DNA of 35,684 nucleotides, taken from the NCBI GenBank assembly GCA_018898455.1, contig JAHIJO010000056.1:1-35684 (forward strand). Direction: 5' to 3'. This stretch comes from Verrucomicrobiota bacterium. GTDB taxonomy: Bacteria; Verrucomicrobiota; Kiritimatiellia; JAAZAB01. A program made the position numbers and the translations under genes. Under the pieces are notes generated by a model. It was not told the DNA's origin, did no database searches, and saw nothing but the letters and a program-made list of their open reading frames with translations. Position 1 is the stretch's first letter. Each line of letters starts with the position of its first letter. Positions 26,909-34,518 of the stretch are shown here, piece by piece.

Positions 26909-27292
26909 ATGGAACCCAAAGACATTCGAATTTTGCTCGTGGACGACGAAAACGGATTTCGGCGTCCAATGGAATTCTGGCTGAAAGCCAAGGGTTATCA
27001 GGTAACCGGAGTTGGCAGCGGCGAAGAAGGCCTGGCATCGATCGAACGGGAAAGACCTACCCTCGTTTACCTGGACATGAAGATGCCCGGCATGAACGGC
27101 ATCGAAACCCTGAGGAGAATCCGGGACAAGGACAAGACGCTTCCTGTGATCATGATCACAGCCTACGGTACGCTACAAGATATGGAGGAAGCCGAGAAGC
27201 TGGGTGTTTCCGGTTTTTTCAAGAAGGACGAAGATTTTGCCACCGCCGCCAAACTGATTATCTTCGCATTGGAGTCGAGCAAGATCATTTAG
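26909..27292 (+). CDS. stand-alone response regulator receiver protein
   Basis: The 127-residue CheY-like protein has the acidic pair Asp12-Asp13, phospho-acceptor Asp56 in YLDMKMPG, the switch Thr in MITAYG and the conserved Lys in FFKKDEDF. There is no output domain, so it must act by protein contact or in a relay. The ATG at 26909 is chosen for AAGGAGG at 26896-26902; an ATG at 26846 overlapping the kinase stop would add 21 atypical residues. It lies 62 bp after the kinase gene and is presumably co-transcribed with it. Confidence 0.9.
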   Translation: MEPKDIRILLVDDENGFRRPMEFWLKAKGYQVTGVGSGEEGLASIERERPTLVYLDMKMPGMNGIETLRRIRDKDKTLPVIMITAYGTLQDMEEAEKLGVSGFFKKDEDFATAAKLIIFALESSKII

Positions 27293-27340
27293 GCACCCCG
27301 ATCAAGATTAGGGGGAAACTTTTCCCTCTGTGACCTGCTA

Positions 27341-27430
27341 TTACCTCGGCAATCTGCGCCGATAATTCCCCGGGGTGGTCCCCGGCGCCCGACGAAAGCG
27401 ACGGGTGAAATACCCCGAATCTCTATACCA
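27341..27430 (-). pseudogene. C-terminal remnant of an AraC-family regulator
   Basis: On the minus strand the frame ending at the TAA 27341-27343 reads RDSGYFTRRFRRAPGTTPG then NYRRRLPR, the second helix-turn-helix of AraC/XylS regulators with its typical 'YFtr.Fkr..G.tP..yR' pattern. Upstream of WYRDSG the homology stops; no AraC body is present. It is a gene fragment about 28 codons long. Confidence 0.7.
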
Positions 27431-27464
27431 CCCCGGATAAAGTAATTTTTATTTCATGGCTTGA

Positions 27465-27848
27465 GGGCGGCGAGGTGTTTCGCAGCGGATACTGTTGGAA
27501 AAAATCTATTTCGGCCGCACGATCTGGCATCGCAGGCGTGGAACTCCCGGATTTGGCGGCTGGTTTGGCACGAAGGCGCTGTCCGGAGGCGGCCGCCTGA
27601 TTGACCTGGGGGTTCACCGGCTGGAATTGGAAGCCTCATGGATGGCCAACATCAAGGAAGGGGAACTGATGGAAACACGGCTGTTGGGCACCGCCGGTGG
27701 ATTGATACAACGCAAGGTGAAGGAAGGTGACGAGTTCGAAGCGGAATTTTATGTGGAACGCGCGGGCTGTCAGTTTGACACGAAACTGCATCCGCCGGTG
27801 CCCGCCGTCCGAAGCGCCCAACTTGGTAAAACCGTGCGCTTGAACTGA
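27465..27848 (+). pseudogene. internally deleted Gfo/Idh/MocA-family dehydrogenase remnant
   Basis: The open frame from TTG 27495 encodes IYFGRTIWHRRRGTPGFGGW and SGGGRLIDLGVHRLELEASW, then METRLLGTAGGLIQRKV and CQFDTKLHPPVP. These are parts of a sugar-type NAD(P)-dependent oxidoreductase. The NAD-binding half is missing. 'GVHRL' is joined directly to 'LEASW', which in intact proteins are separated by about 60-70 residues, so there is an internal deletion. Upstream, RAARCFAADTVGK reads in another frame and would join IYFGRT if the A6 run at 27499-27504 had five A's. Confidence 0.7.
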
Positions 27849-27948
27849 TCTCCCTGTAAATATCCCATTATTATATTCAATTTATTTCTTCTCCATAGCG
27901 GCTTTCTGTGCTATTATTTTTATTTTCAGGTTAGGGCGTTTTCATGGA

Positions 27949-28524
27949 ATGGACCCCGCGATTATGCCGAACGAGGAAAAGAAAAACGACATCAAGGAAC
28001 CGGAAGTGAAGGAGGTCAAGGAACCTCCCAAGCCTTCGCCGGAAATCAATCTCAACAAGCCGCCGCTGGCGCTGATCAAGGATCCGCAGAAAATCGAAAA
28101 GGCGTTCAGCCCCTGCAACCTGGAAGGCATTTACCGGCTGAAGATCGGCCGGCGCAAGGGCCTGAACATCTGGATTGTGGACGGCGCCAAGGTCCGGCGC
28201 GAGCTGTTCATTGATTTCGTGCTGGGCGGAAACGACCAGCGCTATAAATTCATTCCGGTCGGCGAAATCTGGATCGATAACTCTATTTCGGTGGAGGAGC
28301 TGGAATTCACGATTATCCACGAAATCTTCGAGCGCGAAAAGATGATGACGGGCATGAAATACGATCCCGCCCATGAACTGGCGGCCCAGGAGGAGCTCAA
28401 GGCTCGCATTGACAAGATGGAATCCATCGACGACCTGCGCGAACGCTGGTTCAAACAACAGGAAATCGAAAAGAAACAGGTGCTCAAGGACGAGAAGGAC
28501 AAGGAAGCCAAGCCGGAAACCTAA
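27949..28524 (+). CDS. conserved-looking HExxE protein of unknown function
   Basis: The protein has 191 residues. It starts with a Lys/Glu/Pro-rich, probably disordered, 45 residues. The core has WIVDGAKVRRELFIDFVLGG (75-94) and FIPVGEIWID (101-110). It then reads IIHEIFEREKMMTGMKYDPA, with HEIFE at 124-128, followed by His142. The spacing HxxxE...YxxAH recalls a small putative metal-binding family I have seen in phage and archaeal hypothetical proteins; a zinc peptidase-like site is possible, but that is inference. The end is a charged coiled coil. The ATG at 27949 is used; ATG 27964 is an alternative. Confidence 0.65.
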   Translation: MDPAIMPNEEKKNDIKEPEVKEVKEPPKPSPEINLNKPPLALIKDPQKIEKAFSPCNLEGIYRLKIGRRKGLNIWIVDGAKVRRELFIDFVLGGNDQRYKFIPVGEIWIDNSISVEELEFTIIHEIFEREKMMTGMKYDPAHELAAQEELKARIDKMESIDDLRERWFKQQEIEKKQVLKDEKDKEAKPET

Positions 28525-28732
28525 GCCCGCTCCGAAGGATCCGCCCCCCACCCCGTCCGTCAAATCCTAGCACGCATTTCTCCAGAGCGGCCCTTGGCCG
28601 CAACCAAAAATATGACGCAAAGCACAATTTGGCCCGCCATCCTGCAAGCGCAGGACATGCGCGCTTGCCACGCTCTTACATGTTCGTGTGAAAAATGCGC
28701 CCTACGGCTTCGACGCGCCCGGAATACCGGGG

Positions 28733-28870
28733 CTTGCTCAGGGTTCGCCTTTCGGCGCGTCAAAGGGCTACCTTGAGCAAGGTGCATCAGCACCGCGCCG
28801 AAACTTTTGCCGCAATCCGTTGTGGCAAAAGCGGATTTCGCACCGGCGGCATTCGCCTGTAAGAAATCCG
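28733..28870. repeat. cluster of three inverted repeats in gene-free DNA
   Basis: CTTGCTCAGGGT (28733-28744) pairs with ACCTTGAGCAAG (28770-28781) with one mismatch. CTTTTGCC (28804-28811) pairs with GGCAAAAG (28824-28831). CGGATTTC (28832-28839) pairs with GAAATCCG (28863-28870). A GCGGCC-CTT-GGCCGC hairpin lies earlier near 28586-28600. These fill most of 28525-28968, where no gene is supported. Confidence 0.6.
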
Positions 28871-28968
28871 GGCTAGAACCTATCTACCCTTGATTAATGT
28901 GCTTGATAATCTCTCCGATACGGGGTATTTTTCATTATCGGATGATGAACCCATTCAGGAGTAAAGCC

Positions 28969-29442
28969 ATGAAATGGTCAACCATTATGTTCGTTACGTT
29001 GGGTCTCGGATTGTCAATGCTTTCAGCGACGGCAGGTGAGGATTGGCTGACCGACTTCGAACAGGCCAAAAAGGAAGCGACGGAAAAGAAGCTCCCGATC
29101 CTGGCTGATTTCTCCGGGTCAGACTGGTGCGGCTGGTGCATCAAGCTGGACAAGGAAGTGTTTTCACAACCGGCGTTCAAGGCCTACGCAAAAAATTCCT
29201 TGGTTCTTTTTATCGCCGACTTTCCCCGCAAGAAGAAACAGGCCGCCGAATTGAAAAAACAGAACAAGGACTTGGCAACAACCTATGCAATTCGAGGTTA
29301 TCCCACCGTTCTATTGCTGGATGCGGCCGGCAAGGAACTGGCCCGGACGGGGTATCAGGAGGGCGGGGCCGAGGCCTATGTGGAACATCTCAAGAAAATG
29401 TTGAAGGAACAAAAACCGGCAACGGAAGCCCCGGTAAAATAA
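28969..29442 (+). CDS. exported thioredoxin-fold protein
   Basis: A protein of 157 residues with a signal peptide (1-23, ending SATAG). The active site is SDWCGWCIKL with Cys54 and Cys57 (WCxWC type, as in thioredoxin_7-like periplasmic proteins), and GYPTVLLLDAAGKEL holds the cis-proline. It probably acts as a periplasmic disulfide reductase or oxidoreductase. CAGGAG lies upstream of the ATG at 28969; the longer frame to 28897 has no ribosome-binding site and an unlikely N-terminus. A flavodiiron gene follows after 58 bp. Confidence 0.88.
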   Translation: MKWSTIMFVTLGLGLSMLSATAGEDWLTDFEQAKKEATEKKLPILADFSGSDWCGWCIKLDKEVFSQPAFKAYAKNSLVLFIADFPRKKKQAAELKKQNKDLATTYAIRGYPTVLLLDAAGKELARTGYQEGGAEAYVEHLKKMLKEQKPATEAPVK

Positions 29443-29500
29443 CCTTCGGATGTGCAGGGATTCATGACCAGCAGATCCGTGGCAATTGCCGGAGATATTT

Positions 29501-30712
29501 ATGCACACGGAACTGATACAAGATATTTCCTGGGTTGGCGCCATTGACTGGAATATCAGGGATTTCCACGGTTACCAGACTGAGCGGGGCTCAACTTACA
29601 ATGCTTATTTGATCCGCGACGAATACCCTGCGCTGGTCGATACGGTCAAGGCCCCCTTTGCCTCCGAACTCATGGCCAACATCTCGGAAGCGATGGCGGG
29701 ACGTGCCATCCATTATATCATCTGCAATCACGCCGAACCGGATCATTCCGGGAGTGTGCCGGCCATGCTGAAACACTATCCTCAGGCGGAGGTAGTCTGC
29801 AACGCCAAATGCCGGGCCGCCCTGGCCCAGCATTACGACACGGCCTCATGGGCATTCCGGATCGTCAAGGATGGCGACCGCCTCTCCCTGGGAAAACGGA
29901 CCCTCCAATTCATGGATACGCCCATGGTCCACTGGCCGGAATCCATGTTCACTTATATTGCGGAAGATCGGCTCTTGTTTTCCATGGACGCTTTCGGCCA
30001 GCACCTCGCATCTTCCGCGCGCTTCGACGACGAGGCGCCGCTGGACGTCATAATGGCCGAAGCCAAAACCTACTATGCCAACATCCTGATGCCCTACGGC
30101 CAGCCGATTGCCCGGACGCTGGAACGTGCCAAGCCCCTGCCCATTGACCTTATCGCCCCCAGCCACGGGATTATATGGCGCCGGAATATTCCAACCATTC
30201 TGCAGACCTATCGGGATTGGACAGAGGGCAAGATCACCCCAAAAGTATTGGTAATCTATGACACCATGTATGGCAGTACGGCTCACATGGCCCAGGCCAT
30301 TTTCGAGGGCACGCTGGAACCGGGAATTGAATCGAAACTGATTGCCATCCGTTCCAGCAACCTGACCCTCCTCGCCACTGAAATGCTGGACACCGCGGCA
30401 ATCGCCTTCGGTTCGCCCACGTTAAACACCACCTTAATGCCGCAGGCGGCCGCCGTCCTGGCATACCTGAAAGGGCTCCGACCTGCCGGTAAATCCGGAT
30501 TCGCCTTCGGATCCTATGGCTGGAGCAAAGGGGGCGCCCAGGCCGTGGCCGACGCGCTGTCCGACATGAAATTTCCCCTACTTCGCGACCCCATTCAATC
30601 TCAATATGTCCCCACCCTGGCCGGCCTTGAGGAATGTCGGCAGGCTGGAAAACTCCTGGCCGATACGGCACGGACAGCTATTAATTTTTCGCCAAGCGAA
30701 AAATTCATTTAG
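29501..30712 (+). CDS. flavodiiron protein (FprA-type A-type flavoprotein)
   Basis: Flavodiiron proteins reduce O2 to water or NO to N2O and protect anaerobes. The 403-residue protein has the lactamase-like diiron domain with all ligands: NHAEPDHSGS (His77, Glu79, Asp81, His82), His144, Asp163 and His222. A flavodoxin domain from about 249 (VIYDTMYGSTAHMAQAI, FMN phosphate loop) completes it. No rubredoxin domain is fused. The ATG at 29501 follows CCGGAGA. The presence of this enzyme suggests an anaerobic or microaerobic lifestyle. The coding end overlaps an AT-rich palindrome. Confidence 0.94.
   Translation: MHTELIQDISWVGAIDWNIRDFHGYQTERGSTYNAYLIRDEYPALVDTVKAPFASELMANISEAMAGRAIHYIICNHAEPDHSGSVPAMLKHYPQAEVVCNAKCRAALAQHYDTASWAFRIVKDGDRLSLGKRTLQFMDTPMVHWPESMFTYIAEDRLLFSMDAFGQHLASSARFDDEAPLDVIMAEAKTYYANILMPYGQPIARTLERAKPLPIDLIAPSHGIIWRRNIPTILQTYRDWTEGKITPKVLVIYDTMYGSTAHMAQAIFEGTLEPGIESKLIAIRSSNLTLLATEMLDTAAIAFGSPTLNTTLMPQAAAVLAYLKGLRPAGKSGFAFGSYGWSKGGAQAVADALSDMKFPLLRDPIQSQYVPTLAGLEECRQAGKLLADTARTAINFSPSEKFI
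30683..30705. other. AT-rich palindrome at the flavodiiron gene end
   Basis: AATTTTTCGC (30683-30692) and GCGAAAAATT (30696-30705) pair around CAA, encoding the last residues (NFSPSEKF) of the upstream protein. It closely resembles the 18425-18452 hairpin and, like it, sits just ahead of a same-strand gene. Confidence 0.6.
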
Positions 30713-30725
30713 AAAGGAAAACATC

Positions 30726-31520
30726 ATGCAGGGGAAACTGATACGTTTGGAACGCCTGATCAATCGCGAGACAAGGCGAACGGTCATCGTGCCCATGGAT
30801 CATGGGGTCACGGTGGGACCCATCAAGGGTATTGAAAATATGCGGGATATGGTTGAAGCGGTAGCAGCGGGCGGCGCCAATGCAGTCCTGGGTCACATCG
30901 GTTTGCCTTTGCATGGGCACCGGCGGCATGGCAAGGACATAGGCCTGATTCTTCACTTATCAGGAAGCACAGTCTGGAGCCCGGACCCCAATGCCAAGGT
31001 GCTGGTCAACACCGTGGAAAACGCCCTAAAATTCGGCGCCGATGGGGTTAGCGTTCACGTCAACATCGGCGCAAACAACGAAGCGGAAATGCTCCGGGAC
31101 CTGGGCAAGGTGTCCGTCACTTGTATCGAATGGGGCATGCCGCTGTTGGCCATGATGTACACTCGCGGCAGGAAATTCCACTCCGAGACCGACCCTGACG
31201 GTATCCGGCATGCGGCACGCATCGCCGCCGAACTGGGCGCGGATATCGTCAAAGTCAGTTACACCGGCTCGCCAAAGACCTTTGAGAAAGTGGTGGCAGG
31301 CTGTCCCATTCCTATTGTCATCGCCGGAGGTGAAAAAGTCACCAATGAAAAACTACTGTTCCGGATAATCCGTGATTCGCTTGACGTCGGCGGAAACGGA
31401 GTGGCAGTGGGACGGAATGTATTCTGTCACGCCGCACCCGTCAAAATGATGCGGGCGATATCAGCGCTGGTCCATGAGAATGCGTCCATCGAAAAGGCCT
31501 TGTCTCTTCTGCGGCGCTGA
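30726..31520 (+). CDS. DhnA-type class I aldolase, probably ADH synthase (AroA')
   Basis: This 264-residue protein closely follows archaeal 2-amino-3,7-dideoxy-D-threo-hept-6-ulosonate (ADH) synthase, the first enzyme of the alternative route to 3-dehydroquinate: MDHGVTVGPIKGIENMRDMV, GHIGLPLHGHRRHGKDIGLI, DPNAKVLVNTVE and GADIVKVSYTG. Candidate catalytic residues Asp25, Tyr145 and Lys176 (Schiff base) have the same spacing as Asp33/Tyr153/Lys184 of the Methanocaldococcus enzyme as I recall it. Class I fructose-bisphosphate aldolase activity is the alternative. AAAGGA precedes the ATG. It faces the tyrA-aroA operon, convergent with infA, 32 bp away. Confidence 0.8.
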   Translation: MQGKLIRLERLINRETRRTVIVPMDHGVTVGPIKGIENMRDMVEAVAAGGANAVLGHIGLPLHGHRRHGKDIGLILHLSGSTVWSPDPNAKVLVNTVENALKFGADGVSVHVNIGANNEAEMLRDLGKVSVTCIEWGMPLLAMMYTRGRKFHSETDPDGIRHAARIAAELGADIVKVSYTGSPKTFEKVVAGCPIPIVIAGGEKVTNEKLLFRIIRDSLDVGGNGVAVGRNVFCHAAPVKMMRAISALVHENASIEKALSLLRR

Positions 31521-31552
31521 ACAACGCGACGACTTTCGACCGGGAATCGCGG

Positions 31553-31786
31553 TTACTTCTGCCGGAAGACAATGCGGCCCTTGGTCAAATCATACGGAGA
31601 GATTTCAACCGTCACCTTATCGCCAATGGATATCTTGATGAAATGTTTCCGCATTTTTCCGGAAACATGAGCTAGAATTTCCGCTCCATTGGACAGCTTG
31701 ACCCGGTACATGGTCGCCGGAAGGACCCGGGTAACCACTCCATCTACGCGGATAACATCTTCCTTTCGTGGCCCTTGCTCCGCCAT
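31553..31786 (-). CDS. infA: translation initiation factor IF-1
   Basis: IF-1 binds the ribosomal A site during initiation. The 77-residue OB-fold protein has the family core [35 protein letters not shown] and [13 protein letters not shown]. Five or so extra N-terminal residues (MAEQGPRK) are present. GGAG lies 8 bp before the ATG at 31786. It comes 40 bp after the cmk/plsC gene on the same strand, so it may be the last gene of that operon. Confidence 0.95.
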   Translation of the reverse strand: MAEQGPRKEDVIRVDGVVTRVLPATMYRVKLSNGAEILAHVSGKMRKHFIKISIGDKVTVEISPYDLTKGRIVFRQK

Positions 31787-31826
31787 AACAAATGCTCCTT
31801 ATCCGTCCCCGATGCTCAAATAAGCG

Positions 31827-33215
31827 CTAAGAATAATGATCTCTCGCCGGGATACAAGCATTTTCGCAGGATTTCATCATGGATGCAATTATGGGGGGGG
31901 GAGGACTGGTTTTTGCCGGCATTCCTCTGGCCTTCCGTTCCAGTACCGAAATACGTTCCATCACCAAGGCGGCGATCCGCTCATAGCCATCCTTACTCCC
32001 CGTCATTTCCGACCAGGCATCCGGATACAAGGGCGCTCCATAATGCACGGTAATTTTTCGCGGTTGGACCCAGCGGGCGCCGCGCGGAAAGGCCCTGAAA
32101 CTGCCATCCACGTAAACCGGGACCACCGGGACCCGGGCCTTGGCAATCAGAAAGCCGATCCCGCCTTTCGGCGGCTGTAACTCCCCATCCCGCGTCCGGG
32201 TTCCCTCGGGGAAAAGACACAGGATACCTCCCGCTTTCAACACCGCCAGCGCCGCTTTCATCGCCCCGATATCGCCTTTCGTCCGGTCCAGCATCACCAC
32301 GCCGACCCGCATACCCCACCAGCTAAAGACAGGATTACGGAACAGCGTATCCCGCGCCATGAACCGGATGAACCGGTGAGCGAGATTGCATCCGACCAGC
32401 GGCGGATCCAGAAAACTCGCGTGATTGGACGCCAGAATGCATCCGCCGGCCGGAGGCACCTGCTGTTCGCCGCGGGATTCAAAACGACACCACAGGACCA
32501 GCCAGACCTTCAACAGAAACCGGCAGATGCGATAAACTAGCGATCGGGGTTCCGTTTTCCGCACGGCGTTGACAATCTGCGCGACCACGTCGTCAATCGA
32601 CAGACCGGTTGTATCTATCACCCGGGCATCCGCCGCCCGCGCCAGCGGGGCTGCGGCCCGTTCGCTGTCCAAGGCATCCCGGCGCAGGAGCGATGTCTTG
32701 ACCTTACTGAAACTGGGAGTTCCCTCGGCGCCGGAAAGATCACCCAACCTGCGCCGGGCCCGTTCCTCCGGGGTGGCATTCAGAAAGAATTTAAACGGCG
32801 CATCCGGAAACACCACGGTGCCGATATCCCGGCCTTCCATGGCCAGACTCCCGAATCGCAGCATGCTCCTCAGCCGCTCGCCAATCCAGGCGCGCACACA
32901 GGGCATCGCCGCCACCACGCTGACCTGCTCCGCCACCTGCTCGGACCGGATTTTCATTCCCGGATCTTCGCCGTCGATCATGAACCGGATGCCGCCATCA
33001 ACCAGGAAAAATTCCATCCGCAAGGACATCAGCATCTTCATTACGACCTGCTCATCCCGGCAGGAAAGGCCGTCCCGCAGAAGTTTCCAGGTTACGCCGC
33101 GATACAAGGAACCGGAATCCACGTGCACCCAATGAAGCGCCGCCGCCACTCTCCGGCTGACCGTGGATTTGCCCGACGCGGCAGGACCGTCAATGGCAAT
33201 GATGAAGGTCGACAT
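31827..33215 (-). CDS. bifunctional cytidylate kinase / 1-acylglycerol-3-phosphate acyltransferase fusion
   Basis: The 462-residue protein joins two enzymes. Residues 1-220 are CMP kinase (P-loop DGPAASGKST 9-18, DSGSLYRG, EGRDIGTVVFPDA, RRRLGDL). Residues 225-435 are a PlsC-type acyltransferase with a hydrophobic lead (235-243), NHASFLD (264-270, the HX4D catalytic motif) and FPEGTR (335-340). Both halves look complete. The start has GGAGGA upstream and overlaps the aroA end by 26 bp, matching the common aroA-cmk order. A run of nine C's on the coding strand (about 31893-31901) encodes Pro residues 25 codons before the end; length changes would alter only the tail. Confidence 0.9.
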   Translation of the reverse strand: MSTFIIAIDGPAASGKSTVSRRVAAALHWVHVDSGSLYRGVTWKLLRDGLSCRDEQVVMKMLMSLRMEFFLVDGGIRFMIDGEDPGMKIRSEQVAEQVSVVAAMPCVRAWIGERLRSMLRFGSLAMEGRDIGTVVFPDAPFKFFLNATPEERARRRLGDLSGAEGTPSFSKVKTSLLRRDALDSERAAAPLARAADARVIDTTGLSIDDVVAQIVNAVRKTEPRSLVYRICRFLLKVWLVLWCRFESRGEQQVPPAGGCILASNHASFLDPPLVGCNLAHRFIRFMARDTLFRNPVFSWWGMRVGVVMLDRTKGDIGAMKAALAVLKAGGILCLFPEGTRTRDGELQPPKGGIGFLIAKARVPVVPVYVDGSFRAFPRGARWVQPRKITVHYGAPLYPDAWSEMTGSKDGYERIAALVMERISVLERKARGMPAKTSPPPPIIASMMKSCENACIPARDHYS

Positions 33216-34518
33216 GACCGCCGAGTTCCTCCAGATGATTCCAGAAACCGGGATACGAAGTATCCACGCAAGCCACCGGCGTGATGGTCACCGGGGAATC
33301 CGCAAACAAAGCCAAAATCGCCATGGCCATGGCAATCCGGTGATCCCCATAACTGCTCAGCGACACGCCGCCGCGAATCGGCGATCCGCCCTGGATCACC
33401 AGGCCGTCGTCGTATTCCGTGACCGCAATCCCCAGTGCTTTCAGATTCGTGGCCACGCAGGCAATGCGGTCGGATTCCTTGACCCGCAATTCGCGGGCAT
33501 CGCGGATTTCGGTGATTCCATCGGCCAGCGCGCCGGCCACGGCTGCGATCGGCAATTCGTCGATCAAGTTGGGGATTTCGGCGCCGCCGACCCGGGTTCC
33601 CCGAAGCTTCCCCCCCGTAACTGCCACTTCCCCGCAGGGATCAGAGCTCAGCAGTTGATCGGCCGGCGTCACCGTGATATCCGCGCCCATGCGCTTCAAC
33701 ACATCCAGCAACGCCGTGCGCCGAGGGTTAAGCCCCACGTCCCGAATCGTCACCCGCGCGCCCGGCATGGCCGCAGCGGCCGCCAGCCAGAACGCGGCGG
33801 AAGAAAAATCGCCCGGTACCATCCAATCCCGCGCCGGCAGAGCCGGCCCCGTGGGACCAAACCCCTGAAGCGACAGGCGGGTTCCCTCCATCGTCAAGGG
33901 TAATCCCAGGATATGGAACAGGCGCTCGGTATGATCCCGGGTCGGTAACGGCTCGTTCAGCGTTGTCCGGCCATCGGCAAACAGCGCGGCCAGCAACACG
34001 CAGGACTTCACCTGGGCCGATGCGACCGGCAGGGCATAATCAATCCCATGCAGACGTCCGCCGGAAATCCGGATCGGCGCGCAGCCATCCTTCCCCAGGA
34101 GTTCAACCCCGGCGCCCATGCGTTCCAGCGGCTCCTTGATCCGGCCCATGGGGCGGGAACACAGCGACGCGTCGCCCGTGAGTTCCGTGACCAGCGGCTG
34201 GCCGGCCAGCAACCCGGCCAGCAGGCGCATACCGGTTCCCGAATTGCCGACATCCAAGGGCTGAACCGGCTGGCGCCATGGACCATCAATCCCATCGATG
34301 ATCAAGGTCGTACCGTCAAACACCGCCCCGGCGCCCATGGTCTGCAAAGCTTTGACCGTATTGACACAATCCTCACTGCAAAGAAATCCCCGAATCCGGG
34401 AGCGCCCCGTGGCCAGCGCCGCAAGCATGGCCAGCCGATGCGAAATGCTTTTATCGCCGGGAACCCGCACGACGCCGGACAACGACGCGCAGGGATGAAT
34501 TTGAGCCGAATCGTTCAT
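33190..34518 (-). CDS. aroA: 3-phosphoshikimate 1-carboxyvinyltransferase (EPSP synthase)
   Basis: EPSP synthase adds an enolpyruvyl group to shikimate-3-phosphate, the penultimate step to chorismate. The 442-residue protein shows VPGDKSISHRLAML (residues 19-32; Lys23, Ser24, Arg28 bind substrate), GNSGTGMRLLAG, and late LRVKESDRI and SSYGDHRIAMAM. Both repeats of the inverse alpha/beta barrel are present. It resembles the GNSGT type of Bacillus rather than the GNAGTAMRP of E. coli. The ATG overlaps the tyrA stop by 4 bp and the end overlaps cmk/plsC by 26 bp, so translation of the three is coupled. Confidence 0.96.
   Translation of the reverse strand: MNDSAQIHPCASLSGVVRVPGDKSISHRLAMLAALATGRSRIRGFLCSEDCVNTVKALQTMGAGAVFDGTTLIIDGIDGPWRQPVQPLDVGNSGTGMRLLAGLLAGQPLVTELTGDASLCSRPMGRIKEPLERMGAGVELLGKDGCAPIRISGGRLHGIDYALPVASAQVKSCVLLAALFADGRTTLNEPLPTRDHTERLFHILGLPLTMEGTRLSLQGFGPTGPALPARDWMVPGDFSSAAFWLAAAAAMPGARVTIRDVGLNPRRTALLDVLKRMGADITVTPADQLLSSDPCGEVAVTGGKLRGTRVGGAEIPNLIDELPIAAVAGALADGITEIRDARELRVKESDRIACVATNLKALGIAVTEYDDGLVIQGGSPIRGGVSLSSYGDHRIAMAMAILALFADSPVTITPVACVDTSYPGFWNHLEELGGHVDLHHCH

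Noticed and set aside
31893-31901. Phase-variable frameshift that switches the acyltransferase
   Set aside because: The tract lies after both catalytic domains, so slippage would change only about 25 terminal residues; it is noted in the fusion entry only.
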